In this document: positions 33,997 to 42,871 of the stretch, in pieces
Numbering within the stretch: the first letter of the stretch is position 1
Layout: each line of letters opens with the position of its first letter
Assembly (NCBI GenBank): GCA_965215615.1
Contig: OZ244068.1
Coordinates: 1,860,001-1,924,000 of the forward strand
Length of the DNA: 64,000 bases
Reading direction: 5' to 3'
Source of the DNA: CBDATA01 sp965215615
GTDB taxonomy: Bacteria; Acidobacteriota; Vicinamibacteria; Marinacidobacterales; Marinacidobacteraceae
The notes under the pieces: generated by a model
Told to the model about the DNA's origin: nothing
Databases searched by the model: none
What the model saw: the letters and a program-made list of their open reading frames with translations, nothing else
Made by a program: the position numbers and the translations under genes

Positions 33997-35363
33997 TTCG
34001 AGGCCAGGTTGATCCAGGCCGCGAACCAGTCGCCGCCTTCATCGCAGGCACCGATGTAGTTCACCGGCTCGAAGAAGCCGTCGTTCGGCGGCATGGCAGA
34101 CCCGGTGAGAGCAGGCGATCCCGCCGTCGGACAGACACCGAATTCCTCGACCTCGTCCCCATGGTCCGGGTGGTAGTACGGATGCTCCAGCATCGGATCC
34201 ACGTCGTCGTGAATCATGGCACCGGCCGTGTTCGCCGTCTCGATCAGCGTCGCGACCGCGGGGTCGGATTCCCCCTTGCTGCCTCCGTCACCGAAGCTCC
34301 CCCCGGCGTTGTCGTGGAAGATCGAATTCGTCAGGACGAGGTTGCCACCCACGACCTGCTGATAGGTGGCGGACTGATCCAGCCGCAGCCCCTCTTCCTT
34401 GAAGCCGACCACGATGAAGTTGGCATAACGGCCGGCGGTGCCTTCCCGAAGCAGCATCCCGATGTCGCTCTCGTCGCCGAGCTCCGTCCCCGGATCGCCG
34501 ATCAGGGTGACGTTGAAGAGCGTCGGTGCCGAACGCGGAGTCAGGTCGTTGTTTTCGCCGTTGTTGTCCGCCTCGATGCCGTTATCGGCATCATCGCCCC
34601 GCTGCTGGGCGATCCAGAACTGGCCGCGGCCGGTCCAGCCATCGGTCCAGTCGAAGCTGTCATCAGCGATCCCGGTGCAGACGACACGCTTCGCGTCCAC
34701 GGTTCCCCCGAAGAACTCCACGCCGTCATCCTTGTTGTAGTGGACCTGGATGGAATCCACGACCGTACCGCTGCCAACGCCCTGGAAAGCGATCCCGTTC
34801 AGTTCGTTCTCGGGGCTGAACTCGGTTCCGGCGTACTCCACCCGGACGTACCGGAGAACACCGCTGTCGTCTGTCGGATCGTCGCCGCCGTAGGTTCCGG
34901 TGTCGCCTTCCCCTTCGCCGGTTCCCCCGGGCACGTTGAGCGGAGCACGACCGTTGATGATGAGGCCGCCCCAGTCGCCACGGGCGCGGGATCCCTCTTC
35001 CTGGTCGCTCGTGAAGACGATGGGAGCATCCGCCGTTCCCTCGGCGACCAGCCGGCCACCCTGGGCGACGACCAGCGCTCCGTTCGTCGCGCTTTCGCCG
35101 TAGATCGTGGTTCCCGCTTCGATGGTCAGTGTGGCACCGTCAGTGACGAATACGGCTCCCGAGAGGACGTATTCGGTACCCGCGGAGAGAGTCATGTCCC
35201 CGGCGATCTCACCGGACAGGATCTCCGGAGCGGCGGGCTGCTCGGGGGTCTCTGCGGGGGCAGGAGCCGGCGCGGGAGCCGGGGCCGGAGTGTCGGAGTC
35301 GTCATCGCAGGCGACACCGGCGAATGCCAGTAGCCCGGCCATGAACATGGCTGATTTGCGCAC
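33993..35363 (-). CDS. Outer-membrane-type lipoprotein with right-handed beta-helix
   Basis: A 456-residue exported protein. The lipoprotein signal is MAGLLAFAGVAC followed by Asp residues and an Ala-Pro linker. The remainder has a parallel beta-helix look: ATLTIEAGTTIYGE, GALVVAQGGRLVAEGTADAPIVFTS, DWGGLIINGRAP and LRYVRVEYAG, repeating every ~20-25 residues. Such proteins are often mis-annotated as multidrug transporters. It sits 12 bp after the TonB-dependent receptor gene, and the two families commonly travel together, so it is probably a surface substrate-binding partner of the receptor. The ligand is unknown. Confidence 0.85.
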   Translation of the reverse strand: MRKSAMFMAGLLAFAGVACDDDSDTPAPAPAPAPAPAETPEQPAAPEILSGEIAGDMTLSAGTEYVLSGAVFVTDGATLTIEAGTTIYGESATNGALVVAQGGRLVAEGTADAPIVFTSDQEEGSRARGDWGGLIINGRAPLNVPGGTGEGEGDTGTYGGDDPTDDSGVLRYVRVEYAGTEFSPENELNGIAFQGVGSGTVVDSIQVHYNKDDGVEFFGGTVDAKRVVCTGIADDSFDWTDGWTGRGQFWIAQQRGDDADNGIEADNNGENNDLTPRSAPTLFNVTLIGDPGTELGDESDIGMLLREGTAGRYANFIVVGFKEEGLRLDQSATYQQVVGGNLVLTNSIFHDNAGGSFGDGGSKGESDPAVATLIETANTAGAMIHDDVDPMLEHPYYHPDHGDEVEEFGVCPTAGSPALTGSAMPPNDGFFEPVNYIGACDEGGDWFAAWINLASN

Positions 35364-35375
35364 GAATTCCCTCTC

Positions 35376-38150
35376 TTATCGGATGTTCCAGGAAGCGCTG
35401 ATGGAAAAAGAGCGGCCCAGACGGAAAATCCGCTGCACCTGGCCGCCCTGGGTAAAGCGATGCTCGGCATCGAGCAGGTTGTCGAAAGAGGCTCGAAGAC
35501 TCCAGGCCACGCCGAAGTTCTTCTGAAGGACGGCATCGAGAACGCCGCGGCCGTCTTCGTAAATGTCCGGAAGCCCGAGCGAACCCACATCCACGATCCG
35601 GTCGTCGAAATAGTTGTAGAGCACCCGGATGCTCCCATCGATTTCAGGAAGTCCGAGCGCGGCGGCGAGGTTCAGGGCGTGGGCCGACTGGCCGGCCAGC
35701 GGACGTTCGAGGCTCGTCTGGACCTGCCCCGCCACCTGCTCCAGCTCGATCTCCGAGTTGACATGGGTGTAGTTGGCGGACGCGGAAAGCCTTCCGAAAC
35801 TGCGCCTTCCCTCGACCTCCACTCCGGCGTTCCGCGCACCGAGCGCGTTGGCGTAGGAAGTCCGGAGCTGCGCGGTGGGCTGGACCACCCGTTCGATCGG
35901 GTTGTCGAAGTCCTTGTAGAACACGCTGACCGCGAGAACTTCGCCGGAACCCGGGAACGTCTCGAACCGGAGGTCCACGTTCCGGATCAGCGCCCGCTCG
36001 AGATTCGGATTGCCGACCACGGCCCGCCCGCCGACCACGTCGGTGAACTCGAAGGGCGCGAGTTCCCGGAATTCGGGACGGTTCACGGTGTGGCTGTAGC
36101 CGACCCGGAGATTCGTGGCCGAATTCAGCGTATAGACGATATTGAAGCCGGGCAGGAGATCGGTGTTTTCGAGTTGGGCGGTGATGGTCCCGGCGGAGAT
36201 GGAGAAAGGATCGAAGGTATCCACGACCTGCTCGGAACGCTCCACCCGGGCACCGCCGACGAAGCGGATGCGGTCGGAAAGCGGCAAATCCACCATCCCG
36301 AAGAAGGCGGAGACCTGCTGCTCGGCGTTATAGGCATCGGTGGGCCGGGTCTCTTCCCGGAGCTCGAAAACCGGTCCGATGAGTTCGGGAGTGAACAACT
36401 GTTCGGGAGCGAGCGTCAGGTCCGTGGCTCCGGCGACCCGGGGGTTCATGCGGAAGCGACGCGAGGAAAAATCACGCTCCCGGAACGAGAAGGAAGGACC
36501 GAATTGGACGCTGGCCGGCAGCCCGCTCCACTGGGTGAAAAAAGAATTCCAGTCGAACCCGAATTCGCGCACGTCATCGGTGAGTTCGTTGAACATCCGG
36601 AAGCCGCTCTGGGATTCGTCAGCCAGCACGAAGTCGCTCACTGCCGGGTTGAACTCGTAGAGCGTTTCGCGAAGATCCGGCTCATCGCGGGTAGCCCGCG
36701 AAAGAGTGGCGTTCCATTCGAAGAGCCCGCTGCCGAGCGAAGCAAAACGGTGCTCCCCCGAGAGCCGCGAAGAGAGGATGGACTCCTCGATCCAGTGGAG
36801 CCGGGTATTCCGCAGGTTCTCGCCGAGGTCGGCGTTATAGCCCTCGAACACGCGGGCCTGGTTCTTCGAGCTGTGGGTGTAGAAGTTTTCGAGCGACATC
36901 CGGTGGTCGCCCGAGAACTTGTAGGCGAGGTTCCCGATGACTCCGGTGGACGCTTTCGATTCGGTTACCTGAAAGTCGTAGTCGTTCTGGACATCCAGCT
37001 CGCCACCGGAGACCGAGTAATAGGTCTGCTCTTCGTCGGTGCTCTGGTGTCCCTGGGACCAGGTGGCACTGAAGATCGCGCCGAGCCTGTCCCAACTGTT
37101 TCCAGCCACGAAGCTGTAGGACTGATCCTGTCCGATGCGGTCTTCCACCGGCGACCAGACATTCGAGAAGGATTCGCCCATCGCCTCGAGTTCGGACGGA
37201 GTGAAGCCCGCCTTGCTGAAACGGCCTCGCCGGACCACCTTGGCATCCGGGATGGCGGACGGGAGACTCCGGCTGCCGTCGTCGAAACCGAATGCGTCGC
37301 GGCTGCCGCCCTCGTAGGTCAGCCCGTCCTCGAAGGTGGTGCCCTGGGTGAACCCCTGCGACATCGAAAACCGCAGCACCGGAGCGGCGGGAAAGGCCAG
37401 CGGATCGATCTCGACGAGGCCGCCGGAGAAGTCGGCCGGCTTGTCGGGAAGATAGGACTTCACCACCGAGACACTTTCGATGAGTCCGGTGGGGAAGAGA
37501 TCCAGCGGCACCACCCGCTTGTCGGGCTCGGTGGTCGGCAGGACCGCGCCGTTCAGAGTGGTGTTCGAGTACCGCTCGCCGAGCCCGCGGACGAAAACGT
37601 ACTGGTTGTCCACCACCGTGAGGCCAGCCACCCGCTTCATGGCCGAGGCGGCGTTCGAGTCGGAGTTCTGCTTCATCTCCTCCGAGCCGAGGTTGTCGGT
37701 GATGGCCCCTGCCCGCTGGCGCTCGACGAGCTGCGCTTCGGCGGTGTGGAGTTCGATGTCGTCCACCGTGGCCGTGACCGAAACCGTTTCGGCGAAGCGC
37801 TCCATGGTGAGCGCCACATCCAGCCGCACCGTCTCACCCGGTGCCATGTCCACGGCGACCACTTCTTCCTGGTAACCGCTGAAGGTCACGCGGATTTCAT
37901 GGATACCTTCGGGTACTTCCAGCGAAAAGGCCCCGTCGAGCTCGGTATAGACCGTGCGGTTCTCGGAAAGCAGGGTGACCGGAGCCGTCGGGAGCGTCAT
38001 GGCGTTGAAGCTGTCGCGCACCACACCGGTCACCGTCCCGGTGGAGTGGGTGCCCCCGTTTCCGTTCTCCTGGCCGAAAGCCGGAAACCCGGAGAGGGCG
38101 AGACAAACAGCAGCGAACGTCCAAGGGCGCGGGTGGAGCGAGGCGAGCAT
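35376..38150 (-). CDS. TonB-dependent receptor with carboxypeptidase-regulatory-like domain
   Basis: An outer-membrane barrel of about 924 residues. A signal peptide (TFAAVCLALSGFPAFGQ) precedes a CarboxypepD_reg-like domain (GTVTGVVRDSFNAMTLPTAPV, DGAFSLEVPEGIHEIRVTFSGYQ). The plug follows (AITDNLGSEEMKQNSDSNAASAMKRVAG, VFVRGLGERYSNTTLNGA), then a 22-strand barrel ending in an aromatic-rich SFSISASWNIR. Imports a bulky or scarce ligand with TonB energy. A second ATG at 38150 is favoured over 38174. Followed by the beta-helix lipoprotein and divergent from a PhoB-like regulator, so a phosphate-related or organophosphate ligand is possible. Confidence 0.92.
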   Translation of the reverse strand: MLASLHPRPWTFAAVCLALSGFPAFGQENGNGGTHSTGTVTGVVRDSFNAMTLPTAPVTLLSENRTVYTELDGAFSLEVPEGIHEIRVTFSGYQEEVVAVDMAPGETVRLDVALTMERFAETVSVTATVDDIELHTAEAQLVERQRAGAITDNLGSEEMKQNSDSNAASAMKRVAGLTVVDNQYVFVRGLGERYSNTTLNGAVLPTTEPDKRVVPLDLFPTGLIESVSVVKSYLPDKPADFSGGLVEIDPLAFPAAPVLRFSMSQGFTQGTTFEDGLTYEGGSRDAFGFDDGSRSLPSAIPDAKVVRRGRFSKAGFTPSELEAMGESFSNVWSPVEDRIGQDQSYSFVAGNSWDRLGAIFSATWSQGHQSTDEEQTYYSVSGGELDVQNDYDFQVTESKASTGVIGNLAYKFSGDHRMSLENFYTHSSKNQARVFEGYNADLGENLRNTRLHWIEESILSSRLSGEHRFASLGSGLFEWNATLSRATRDEPDLRETLYEFNPAVSDFVLADESQSGFRMFNELTDDVREFGFDWNSFFTQWSGLPASVQFGPSFSFRERDFSSRRFRMNPRVAGATDLTLAPEQLFTPELIGPVFELREETRPTDAYNAEQQVSAFFGMVDLPLSDRIRFVGGARVERSEQVVDTFDPFSISAGTITAQLENTDLLPGFNIVYTLNSATNLRVGYSHTVNRPEFRELAPFEFTDVVGGRAVVGNPNLERALIRNVDLRFETFPGSGEVLAVSVFYKDFDNPIERVVQPTAQLRTSYANALGARNAGVEVEGRRSFGRLSASANYTHVNSEIELEQVAGQVQTSLERPLAGQSAHALNLAAALGLPEIDGSIRVLYNYFDDRIVDVGSLGLPDIYEDGRGVLDAVLQKNFGVAWSLRASFDNLLDAEHRFTQGGQVQRIFRLGRSFSISASWNIR

Positions 38151-38187
38151 GACGGCGCGAATTCTCGCGAGCACCCCGCTCTCTTGT

Positions 38188-38231
38188 GTGACCGGTCGGT
38201 GAAAGAAGAGCGCGTTTTCCGTGAACGGTTC
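38188..38231. promoter_or_regulatory. Candidate regulator-binding site: GTGA motifs at 11-bp spacing
   Basis: In the 112-bp gap between the divergent receptor and response-regulator genes, GTGA occurs at 38188, 38199 and 38221, exactly 11 and 22 bp apart, each followed by a variable seven bases. OmpR/PhoB-class regulators bind tandem direct repeats with an 11-bp period. The sequence is not the E. coli Pho box, so assignment to the adjacent regulator is inference from phasing and position. Confidence 0.5.
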
Positions 38232-38262
38232 GGCGAGCGCTTAGCATTCGTGCCCTCCCGCC

Positions 38263-38976
38263 ATGCCCAAGCACATCCTGGTCGTCGAGGACGATCCGGC
38301 CATCGTGGAGCTGCTCGAGTTCAACCTGGAGCGCGAGTCCTACCGGGTCACTTCGGCCAGCACCGGGGCCGACGGGCTGGATGCCATCCGCGAGCAACAC
38401 CCGGATCTGGTGATCCTGGACCTGATGCTGCCCGAGAAGAGCGGCTTCGAAGTGTGTCGGGAAATCCGCAACGACCCGTCGCTCGCGGCGCTTCCGATCA
38501 TCATCGTGAGTGCCCGCGGAGAAGAGCCGGACCGGATCGCCGGCCTCGAACTCGGTGCCGACGACTACATCACCAAACCCTTCAGCCCGCGGGAGCTGGT
38601 CGCCCGGGTGGGTGCGGTCCTGCGCCGCGCCGCCCGCGTCCGGTCCGGGGAGCGGACGAGTCGCGGCCCGATGCCGGTTCGGGTCGGAGATCTGCTCATC
38701 GATCCGGTGTCCTATCGGGTGGAGAGGAACGGCGAGGCGGTCCCCATGACCAATCTGGAATTCCGGCTGCTCCACCATCTGGCTTCACGGCCCGGGCAGA
38801 TGTGTCCGCGGGACCGGATCCTCGACGAAGTCTGGGGCGAAGACACCTACGTGACCCAGCGCAGCGTGGATGCCTACATCCGGCGACTGCGCCAGAAACT
38901 CGACCAGCCGGGACAGCCATCCATGCTCACCACGGTGCGCGGTGCCGGCTACCGCTTCGAGGTCGGTGGCGACTAG
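38263..38976 (+). CDS. phoB: OmpR/PhoB-family response regulator
   Basis: A 237-residue regulator: receiver domain with VVEDD, phospho-acceptor Asp53 (LVILDLMLPEKSG), conserved Ser/Lys (VSARGE, YITKPFSPREL), then a winged-helix domain (LTNLEFRLLHHLASRPGQM-type, RSVDAYIRRLRQKL, TVRGAGYRF). FNLERESYRV and LPEKSGFEVCREIR are close to PhoB. It is followed by an overlapping PhoR-like kinase gene, so phosphate limitation is the likely signal. The symbol is by similarity. Confidence 0.85.
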   Translation: MPKHILVVEDDPAIVELLEFNLERESYRVTSASTGADGLDAIREQHPDLVILDLMLPEKSGFEVCREIRNDPSLAALPIIIVSARGEEPDRIAGLELGADDYITKPFSPRELVARVGAVLRRAARVRSGERTSRGPMPVRVGDLLIDPVSYRVERNGEAVPMTNLEFRLLHHLASRPGQMCPRDRILDEVWGEDTYVTQRSVDAYIRRLRQKLDQPGQPSMLTTVRGAGYRFEVGGD

Positions 38977-40804
38977 CAGGAAGCAGCGGCGGCCCGGACT
39001 CCGCGCCTCTCGCCTCGCGATCCGTCTTACTCTCGCGAGCCTCGCGGTCATCGTGGTGCCGCTTCTCGCGGTGCTGCTGGTCATGGCTTCCACGGTGCGC
39101 GAGACCACGGTTGCCCGGACCTTTGCCGATCTCGATTCGGTGGCCGATCTCGCGCTCGCCCATCCCCCGGCGGATCGCTCCGACGAAGGGCTCGGCAGAT
39201 GGGCGCTCCGCCATGCGGCGATCCTCGGCGACGAGCGTCCTCTCCCCGGAGAGCGAGATCGCCGGGTCACTCTCGTCACCCGCGAAGGGGTCGTCCTGGC
39301 CGATTCCCACAGCGACCCGGGCACCATGGACAACCACGCGGACCGGCCGGAAATCGCCGAGGCGTTCCGCAGCGGCTACGGGCGGTCCGAACGCTTCAGC
39401 GAAACCCGGAGCGAGGATCTGACCTATGTGGCCGTCCGCCCCGCATGGAGCCCGGATCGCGTGGTCCGCTTCGCGTCGCCGGTGCTCCTCATCGAGGAGA
39501 CGACGCTCTCGATCCTGACCCCGGTCGCACTCATCGCGATGCTGGTCGCGGCGCTCGCCACCGCCACTTCGTTCTGGTTCGCCGGACGCTTCTCCGGGCG
39601 CATCGCCCAGATCTACCGGTTTTCCGAACGAGTGGCGGCGGGCGACTTTCGCCCGGCGGAGGTATCCCCCCGGATGGACGAGCTGGACGGGCTGGTCGCC
39701 TCGCTGAACCGCACCGCCGGCCGTCTCAAGGAGAGCTTCGAGTCGCTGACCGCGGAGCGCAATCAGGGAGCCGCGATCCTTTCCAGCATGGACGAGGGAG
39801 TGGCGGTCATGGATCCCGACCTCCGCATCCTCTACCTCAACTCGGCGTTCCGGACGCTGCTGGAGCTTCCCGGTGATTCCTGGAAGGAGTTCGAAGGCCG
39901 CAAGGTGAAGCGGACTCTCCCGGCACCGCGGATGGTCCGGATGGCGAAACGGGCACTCAAGGGGGAGCGCAGCGAAGTCGAGTTCTCGCTCGCCGGCCGC
40001 GAAATCCTGGTCCGGGCCGCGCCGGTGCGCGCGAGCCTTCCGGGAACGGAGTCCGCCGAGGAAACCACGCCGCTCGGAGCGGTGCTGGTCCTGACCGACG
40101 TGACCGAGCTGCACCAACTGGAGCGGGTGCGCCGCGACTTCGTGGCCAATCTCTCCCACGAACTCAAGACCCCGCTCACCTCCATCCAGGGGTTCGCCGA
40201 GACGCTGATGGCCGGAGGAATAGACAGCGACGAGCAGCGGGGGCGGTTCCTGTCCCGCATCCATGAACACGCGGTGCGACTCTCGCGGATCACCGACGAC
40301 CTGCTGCGGCTGGCGAGGATGGAGAGCGGCCGCCACGAGCCCGAAATGCGCCCGGTCAGGACCCGCGAACTGGCGCAGAGCGTCCTCGATTCGGCCCGGG
40401 TGAAGTCAGGCAACCGGACACTCACCTACCGCGAAGATCCGGAAGTCGAGACGCTCCACACCGACCCGGATCTGCTCACCGAAGTTCTCCACAATCTGGT
40501 GGACAACGCCGTCCAGTATTCGGACGACGAGGGGCGGATCGAAGTCGAAGCCGGGCTGGCCGAGAAGGATCTGATCTGTCTTTCGGTCCAGGATGACGGG
40601 GTGGGCATTCCCGCAAAGCACCGGGAGCGGATCTTCGAGCGGTTCTACCGGGTGGATCAGGCGCGATCCCGGGAGGTGGGAGGCACCGGGCTCGGGCTCG
40701 CCATCGCGAAGCACGCGGTGGAACTGCTGGGGGGACGCATGGAGGTGAGCAGCAAGCCGGAGCGGGGCTCGCGCTTTTCGGTCTTCCTGCCACGCGGAGA
40801 CTGA
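38966..40804 (+). CDS. phoR: PhoR-like sensor histidine kinase
   Basis: A 612-residue inner-membrane kinase, GTG start at 38966 overlapping the regulator by 11 bp. TM1 (LTLASLAVIVVPLLAVLLVMAS) and TM2 (about 170-195) enclose a periplasmic sensor domain. HAMP (RFSERVAAGDF) and PAS (ILSSMDEGVAVMDPDLRILYLN) regions follow, then HisKA with His398 in NLSHELKTPLTSIQGFAETL and an ATPase domain (NLVDNAVQYS, DDGVGIPAKHRERIFERFYR, GGTGLGLAIAKHAVELLGG). Layout matches PhoR-type kinases. Confidence 0.9.
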   Translation: MATSRKQRRPGLRASRLAIRLTLASLAVIVVPLLAVLLVMASTVRETTVARTFADLDSVADLALAHPPADRSDEGLGRWALRHAAILGDERPLPGERDRRVTLVTREGVVLADSHSDPGTMDNHADRPEIAEAFRSGYGRSERFSETRSEDLTYVAVRPAWSPDRVVRFASPVLLIEETTLSILTPVALIAMLVAALATATSFWFAGRFSGRIAQIYRFSERVAAGDFRPAEVSPRMDELDGLVASLNRTAGRLKESFESLTAERNQGAAILSSMDEGVAVMDPDLRILYLNSAFRTLLELPGDSWKEFEGRKVKRTLPAPRMVRMAKRALKGERSEVEFSLAGREILVRAAPVRASLPGTESAEETTPLGAVLVLTDVTELHQLERVRRDFVANLSHELKTPLTSIQGFAETLMAGGIDSDEQRGRFLSRIHEHAVRLSRITDDLLRLARMESGRHEPEMRPVRTRELAQSVLDSARVKSGNRTLTYREDPEVETLHTDPDLLTEVLHNLVDNAVQYSDDEGRIEVEAGLAEKDLICLSVQDDGVGIPAKHRERIFERFYRVDQARSREVGGTGLGLAIAKHAVELLGGRMEVSSKPERGSRFSVFLPRGD

Positions 40805-40806
40805 AT

Positions 40807-42660
40807 TCAATCGGCGAGGGCGAATTCGAGCGCCCCGGTAAAGCGCTCGACGCGGACGAGCTGCGCCCGGAGGCGGTCCCCGATCCGGAAGCAACGCCCG
40901 GTCCGCCGGCCCCGGAGCGCAAGGCTCCTTCGGTCGAAACGAAAGGAGTCCCCGGCCAGCGCATCCATGGGAATCCGCCCCTCAGCCGGAAAATCCTCGA
41001 CCTCGAGAAGGAGCCCGAAGCGGCCGACTTCGGCCACCCGCGCCGGGAACACGTCCCCGAGACGGCCGGCGAGCAGGGTCGCGATCCCGAGATCCACCAC
41101 CATCCGCTCCGCCGATTCGGCGGCCCGCTCGGTGCGGGAGGTGTGAAGCGCCTGCCGGTCGAGGTCGGTGGCGGATCCTTCGCCCCGGAGCGCCCGGTGG
41201 ACGACCAGATCCGGATACCGCCGGATCGGCGAAGTGAAGTGGGCGTAATCGGGGAGCGCGAGCGCGAAGTGGCCGAGCGGGCGGGGCTCGTAGGTCGCCC
41301 GCTCGAGACTCCGCAACAGTCGGCGGCGGAGGAAGGGGGCTTCCCGGCGCTCGCGAATCCGGTCGAGAAGCCCGGCGAAGTCCCGTGGATGCGGGGCCCT
41401 GCCGGGAGGCCCGAGGCGCTCGCCGAAAACGGTGAGCAGATCGAGAAACCGCCCCAGTCGATCCGGGGCCGGGGCCGGGTGGACCCGGAAGAGCGCGGGA
41501 GTGCCCGTCTCGCGGAGCCGCCGGGCCACCGCTTCGTTCGCGGCGAGCATGCATTCCTCGACGAGCCGGTGCGCTTCGTTTCCGTGGGCGATCCGGGCAT
41601 CCGCTGGCGCGCCCGTCTCGTCGAGAACCAGCTCGCGCTCCGGCAGGTCGAGGTCGAGCGCGCCCCGCTTCCGACGGGCGGCAGAAAGCGCTTCGGCGAC
41701 CCGGCCGAGCGCGCGGACCGTTTCCGGAACTTCCCCGGAGCCCGATCCGGCGAGCATCCCCATCCCCTCTTCGTAAGAAAGACGCGCCTGGCTGCGGATC
41801 ACTCCGGCGGCGAACCGGGCTTCGCGGATCTCCCCCGTGGCGCTGACCCGCAGCAGCACCGAACGGACCAGACGGTCTTCGCCCGGACGGAGCGAGCAGA
41901 TTCCCGAGGAAAGCCGCTCGGGGAGCATGGGCAGGACCCGACCCGGAAAATAGACGGAAGTTCCGCGGCGGGCGGCTTCGAGGTCCATGGCTCCGCCCGG
42001 CGGGACATGCGCCGCCACATCGGCGATGTGGACCCCGATTTCGTAGTCCCCGCCGGGAAGCCGGGCCACGCTCAGCGCGTCGTCGTGGTCGCGTGCATCG
42101 GCCGGGTCCATGGTGAGGACGACCCGGCCGCGAAAGTCCTCGCGCCCCTCGATGTCGCCCGGCGCGAGCGTTCCGGGAACGCGCTCCGCCTCTTCGAGCG
42201 CGGCACGGGGAAACTCGCTCCCCAGGCCGAACCGGTGGATCGCCGCTTCGATCCCGGCACCGAGATCGCCTCGGTTCCCGAACACCCGCTCCACCGAAGC
42301 GACCTTCCCGTTCCCGATCCGTACCGCGATCAGTTCATCCACCCGGAGGCGTTTTTCGAGCCGCACTTCGCGGGTCCATGCCCCCTCACGAACCACCACC
42401 CGGTCACCCACACCAGCCACGACCCCGATGAGCGGATCGACGCTTCGGCGGATCACCCGGACCACCTCCGCCTCCAGCCGCCCCCGCCGCGAGCGGAAGA
42501 GCGGCTCCGCCTCCACGAGATCGCCGGGGAACGCCGTCTCCATCCGGCCGCGGGTGATGTGGATTTCCTCGCCGCCCGGAGGATCGGGTGTGACCCAGCC
42601 GCCGCCGTCGGCGTTCCCGGTCAACACCCCGCGAACGAGCTGTCGCTGCCGATGGGCCAC
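40807..42660 (-). CDS. rnr: RNase R/RNase II family 3'-5' exoribonuclease
   Basis: A 617-residue processive exoribonuclease. Cold-shock-like domains come first (VRGVLTGNADGGGWV, FPGDLVEAE), then the RNB domain with the catalytic Asp cluster (TMDPADARDHDDALSV, HIADVAAHVPPG, YFPGRVLPMLPE, GICSLRPGEDR) and YAHFTSPIRRYPDLVVHR, ending in an S1-like domain (VAEVGRFGLLLEVE). It is shorter than E. coli RNase R (813), lacking the N-terminal helix-turn-helix and C-terminal basic tail. Convergent with the kinase, two bases apart. Confidence 0.9.
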   Translation of the reverse strand: MAHRQRQLVRGVLTGNADGGGWVTPDPPGGEEIHITRGRMETAFPGDLVEAEPLFRSRRGRLEAEVVRVIRRSVDPLIGVVAGVGDRVVVREGAWTREVRLEKRLRVDELIAVRIGNGKVASVERVFGNRGDLGAGIEAAIHRFGLGSEFPRAALEEAERVPGTLAPGDIEGREDFRGRVVLTMDPADARDHDDALSVARLPGGDYEIGVHIADVAAHVPPGGAMDLEAARRGTSVYFPGRVLPMLPERLSSGICSLRPGEDRLVRSVLLRVSATGEIREARFAAGVIRSQARLSYEEGMGMLAGSGSGEVPETVRALGRVAEALSAARRKRGALDLDLPERELVLDETGAPADARIAHGNEAHRLVEECMLAANEAVARRLRETGTPALFRVHPAPAPDRLGRFLDLLTVFGERLGPPGRAPHPRDFAGLLDRIRERREAPFLRRRLLRSLERATYEPRPLGHFALALPDYAHFTSPIRRYPDLVVHRALRGEGSATDLDRQALHTSRTERAAESAERMVVDLGIATLLAGRLGDVFPARVAEVGRFGLLLEVEDFPAEGRIPMDALAGDSFRFDRRSLALRGRRTGRCFRIGDRLRAQLVRVERFTGALEFALAD

Positions 42661-42689
42661 GTGCGCTGTTACACTCCCCGGCTTCGCGC

Positions 42690-42776
42690 GCCGAAGTGGC
42701 GGAACGGCAGACGCGCTGCGTTCAGGGCGCAGTACTCCTTGCGAGTGTCAGGGTTCAAATCCCTGCTTCGGCACCA
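42690..42776 (+). tRNA. tRNA-Leu (CAG anticodon)
   Basis: Class II tRNA of 87 nt including an encoded CCA. The acceptor strands GCCGAAG and CTTCGGC pair. The D arm, a CTGCG/CGCAG anticodon stem with loop TTCAGGG (anticodon CAG, reading CUG), a long variable arm and a T arm GGGTTCAAATCCC are all present. It starts 29 bp beyond the start codon of the divergent RNase R gene. Confidence 0.97.
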
Positions 42777-42871
42777 GCGCGCACGGTTGGTCGAGTCCCG
42801 GTAGCTCGATATGACAGGTTCCGGCATCCCTCCGTGAAACGATATCTCGCGGGGTGGGAAAGGAACGACCG

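Noticed and set aside
35460..39422. 1320-codon plus-strand frame across the receptor and regulator genes
   Set aside because: Antisense to a convincing TonB-dependent receptor and then out of frame with phoB/phoR; Glu/Arg/Gly-rich with no domain.
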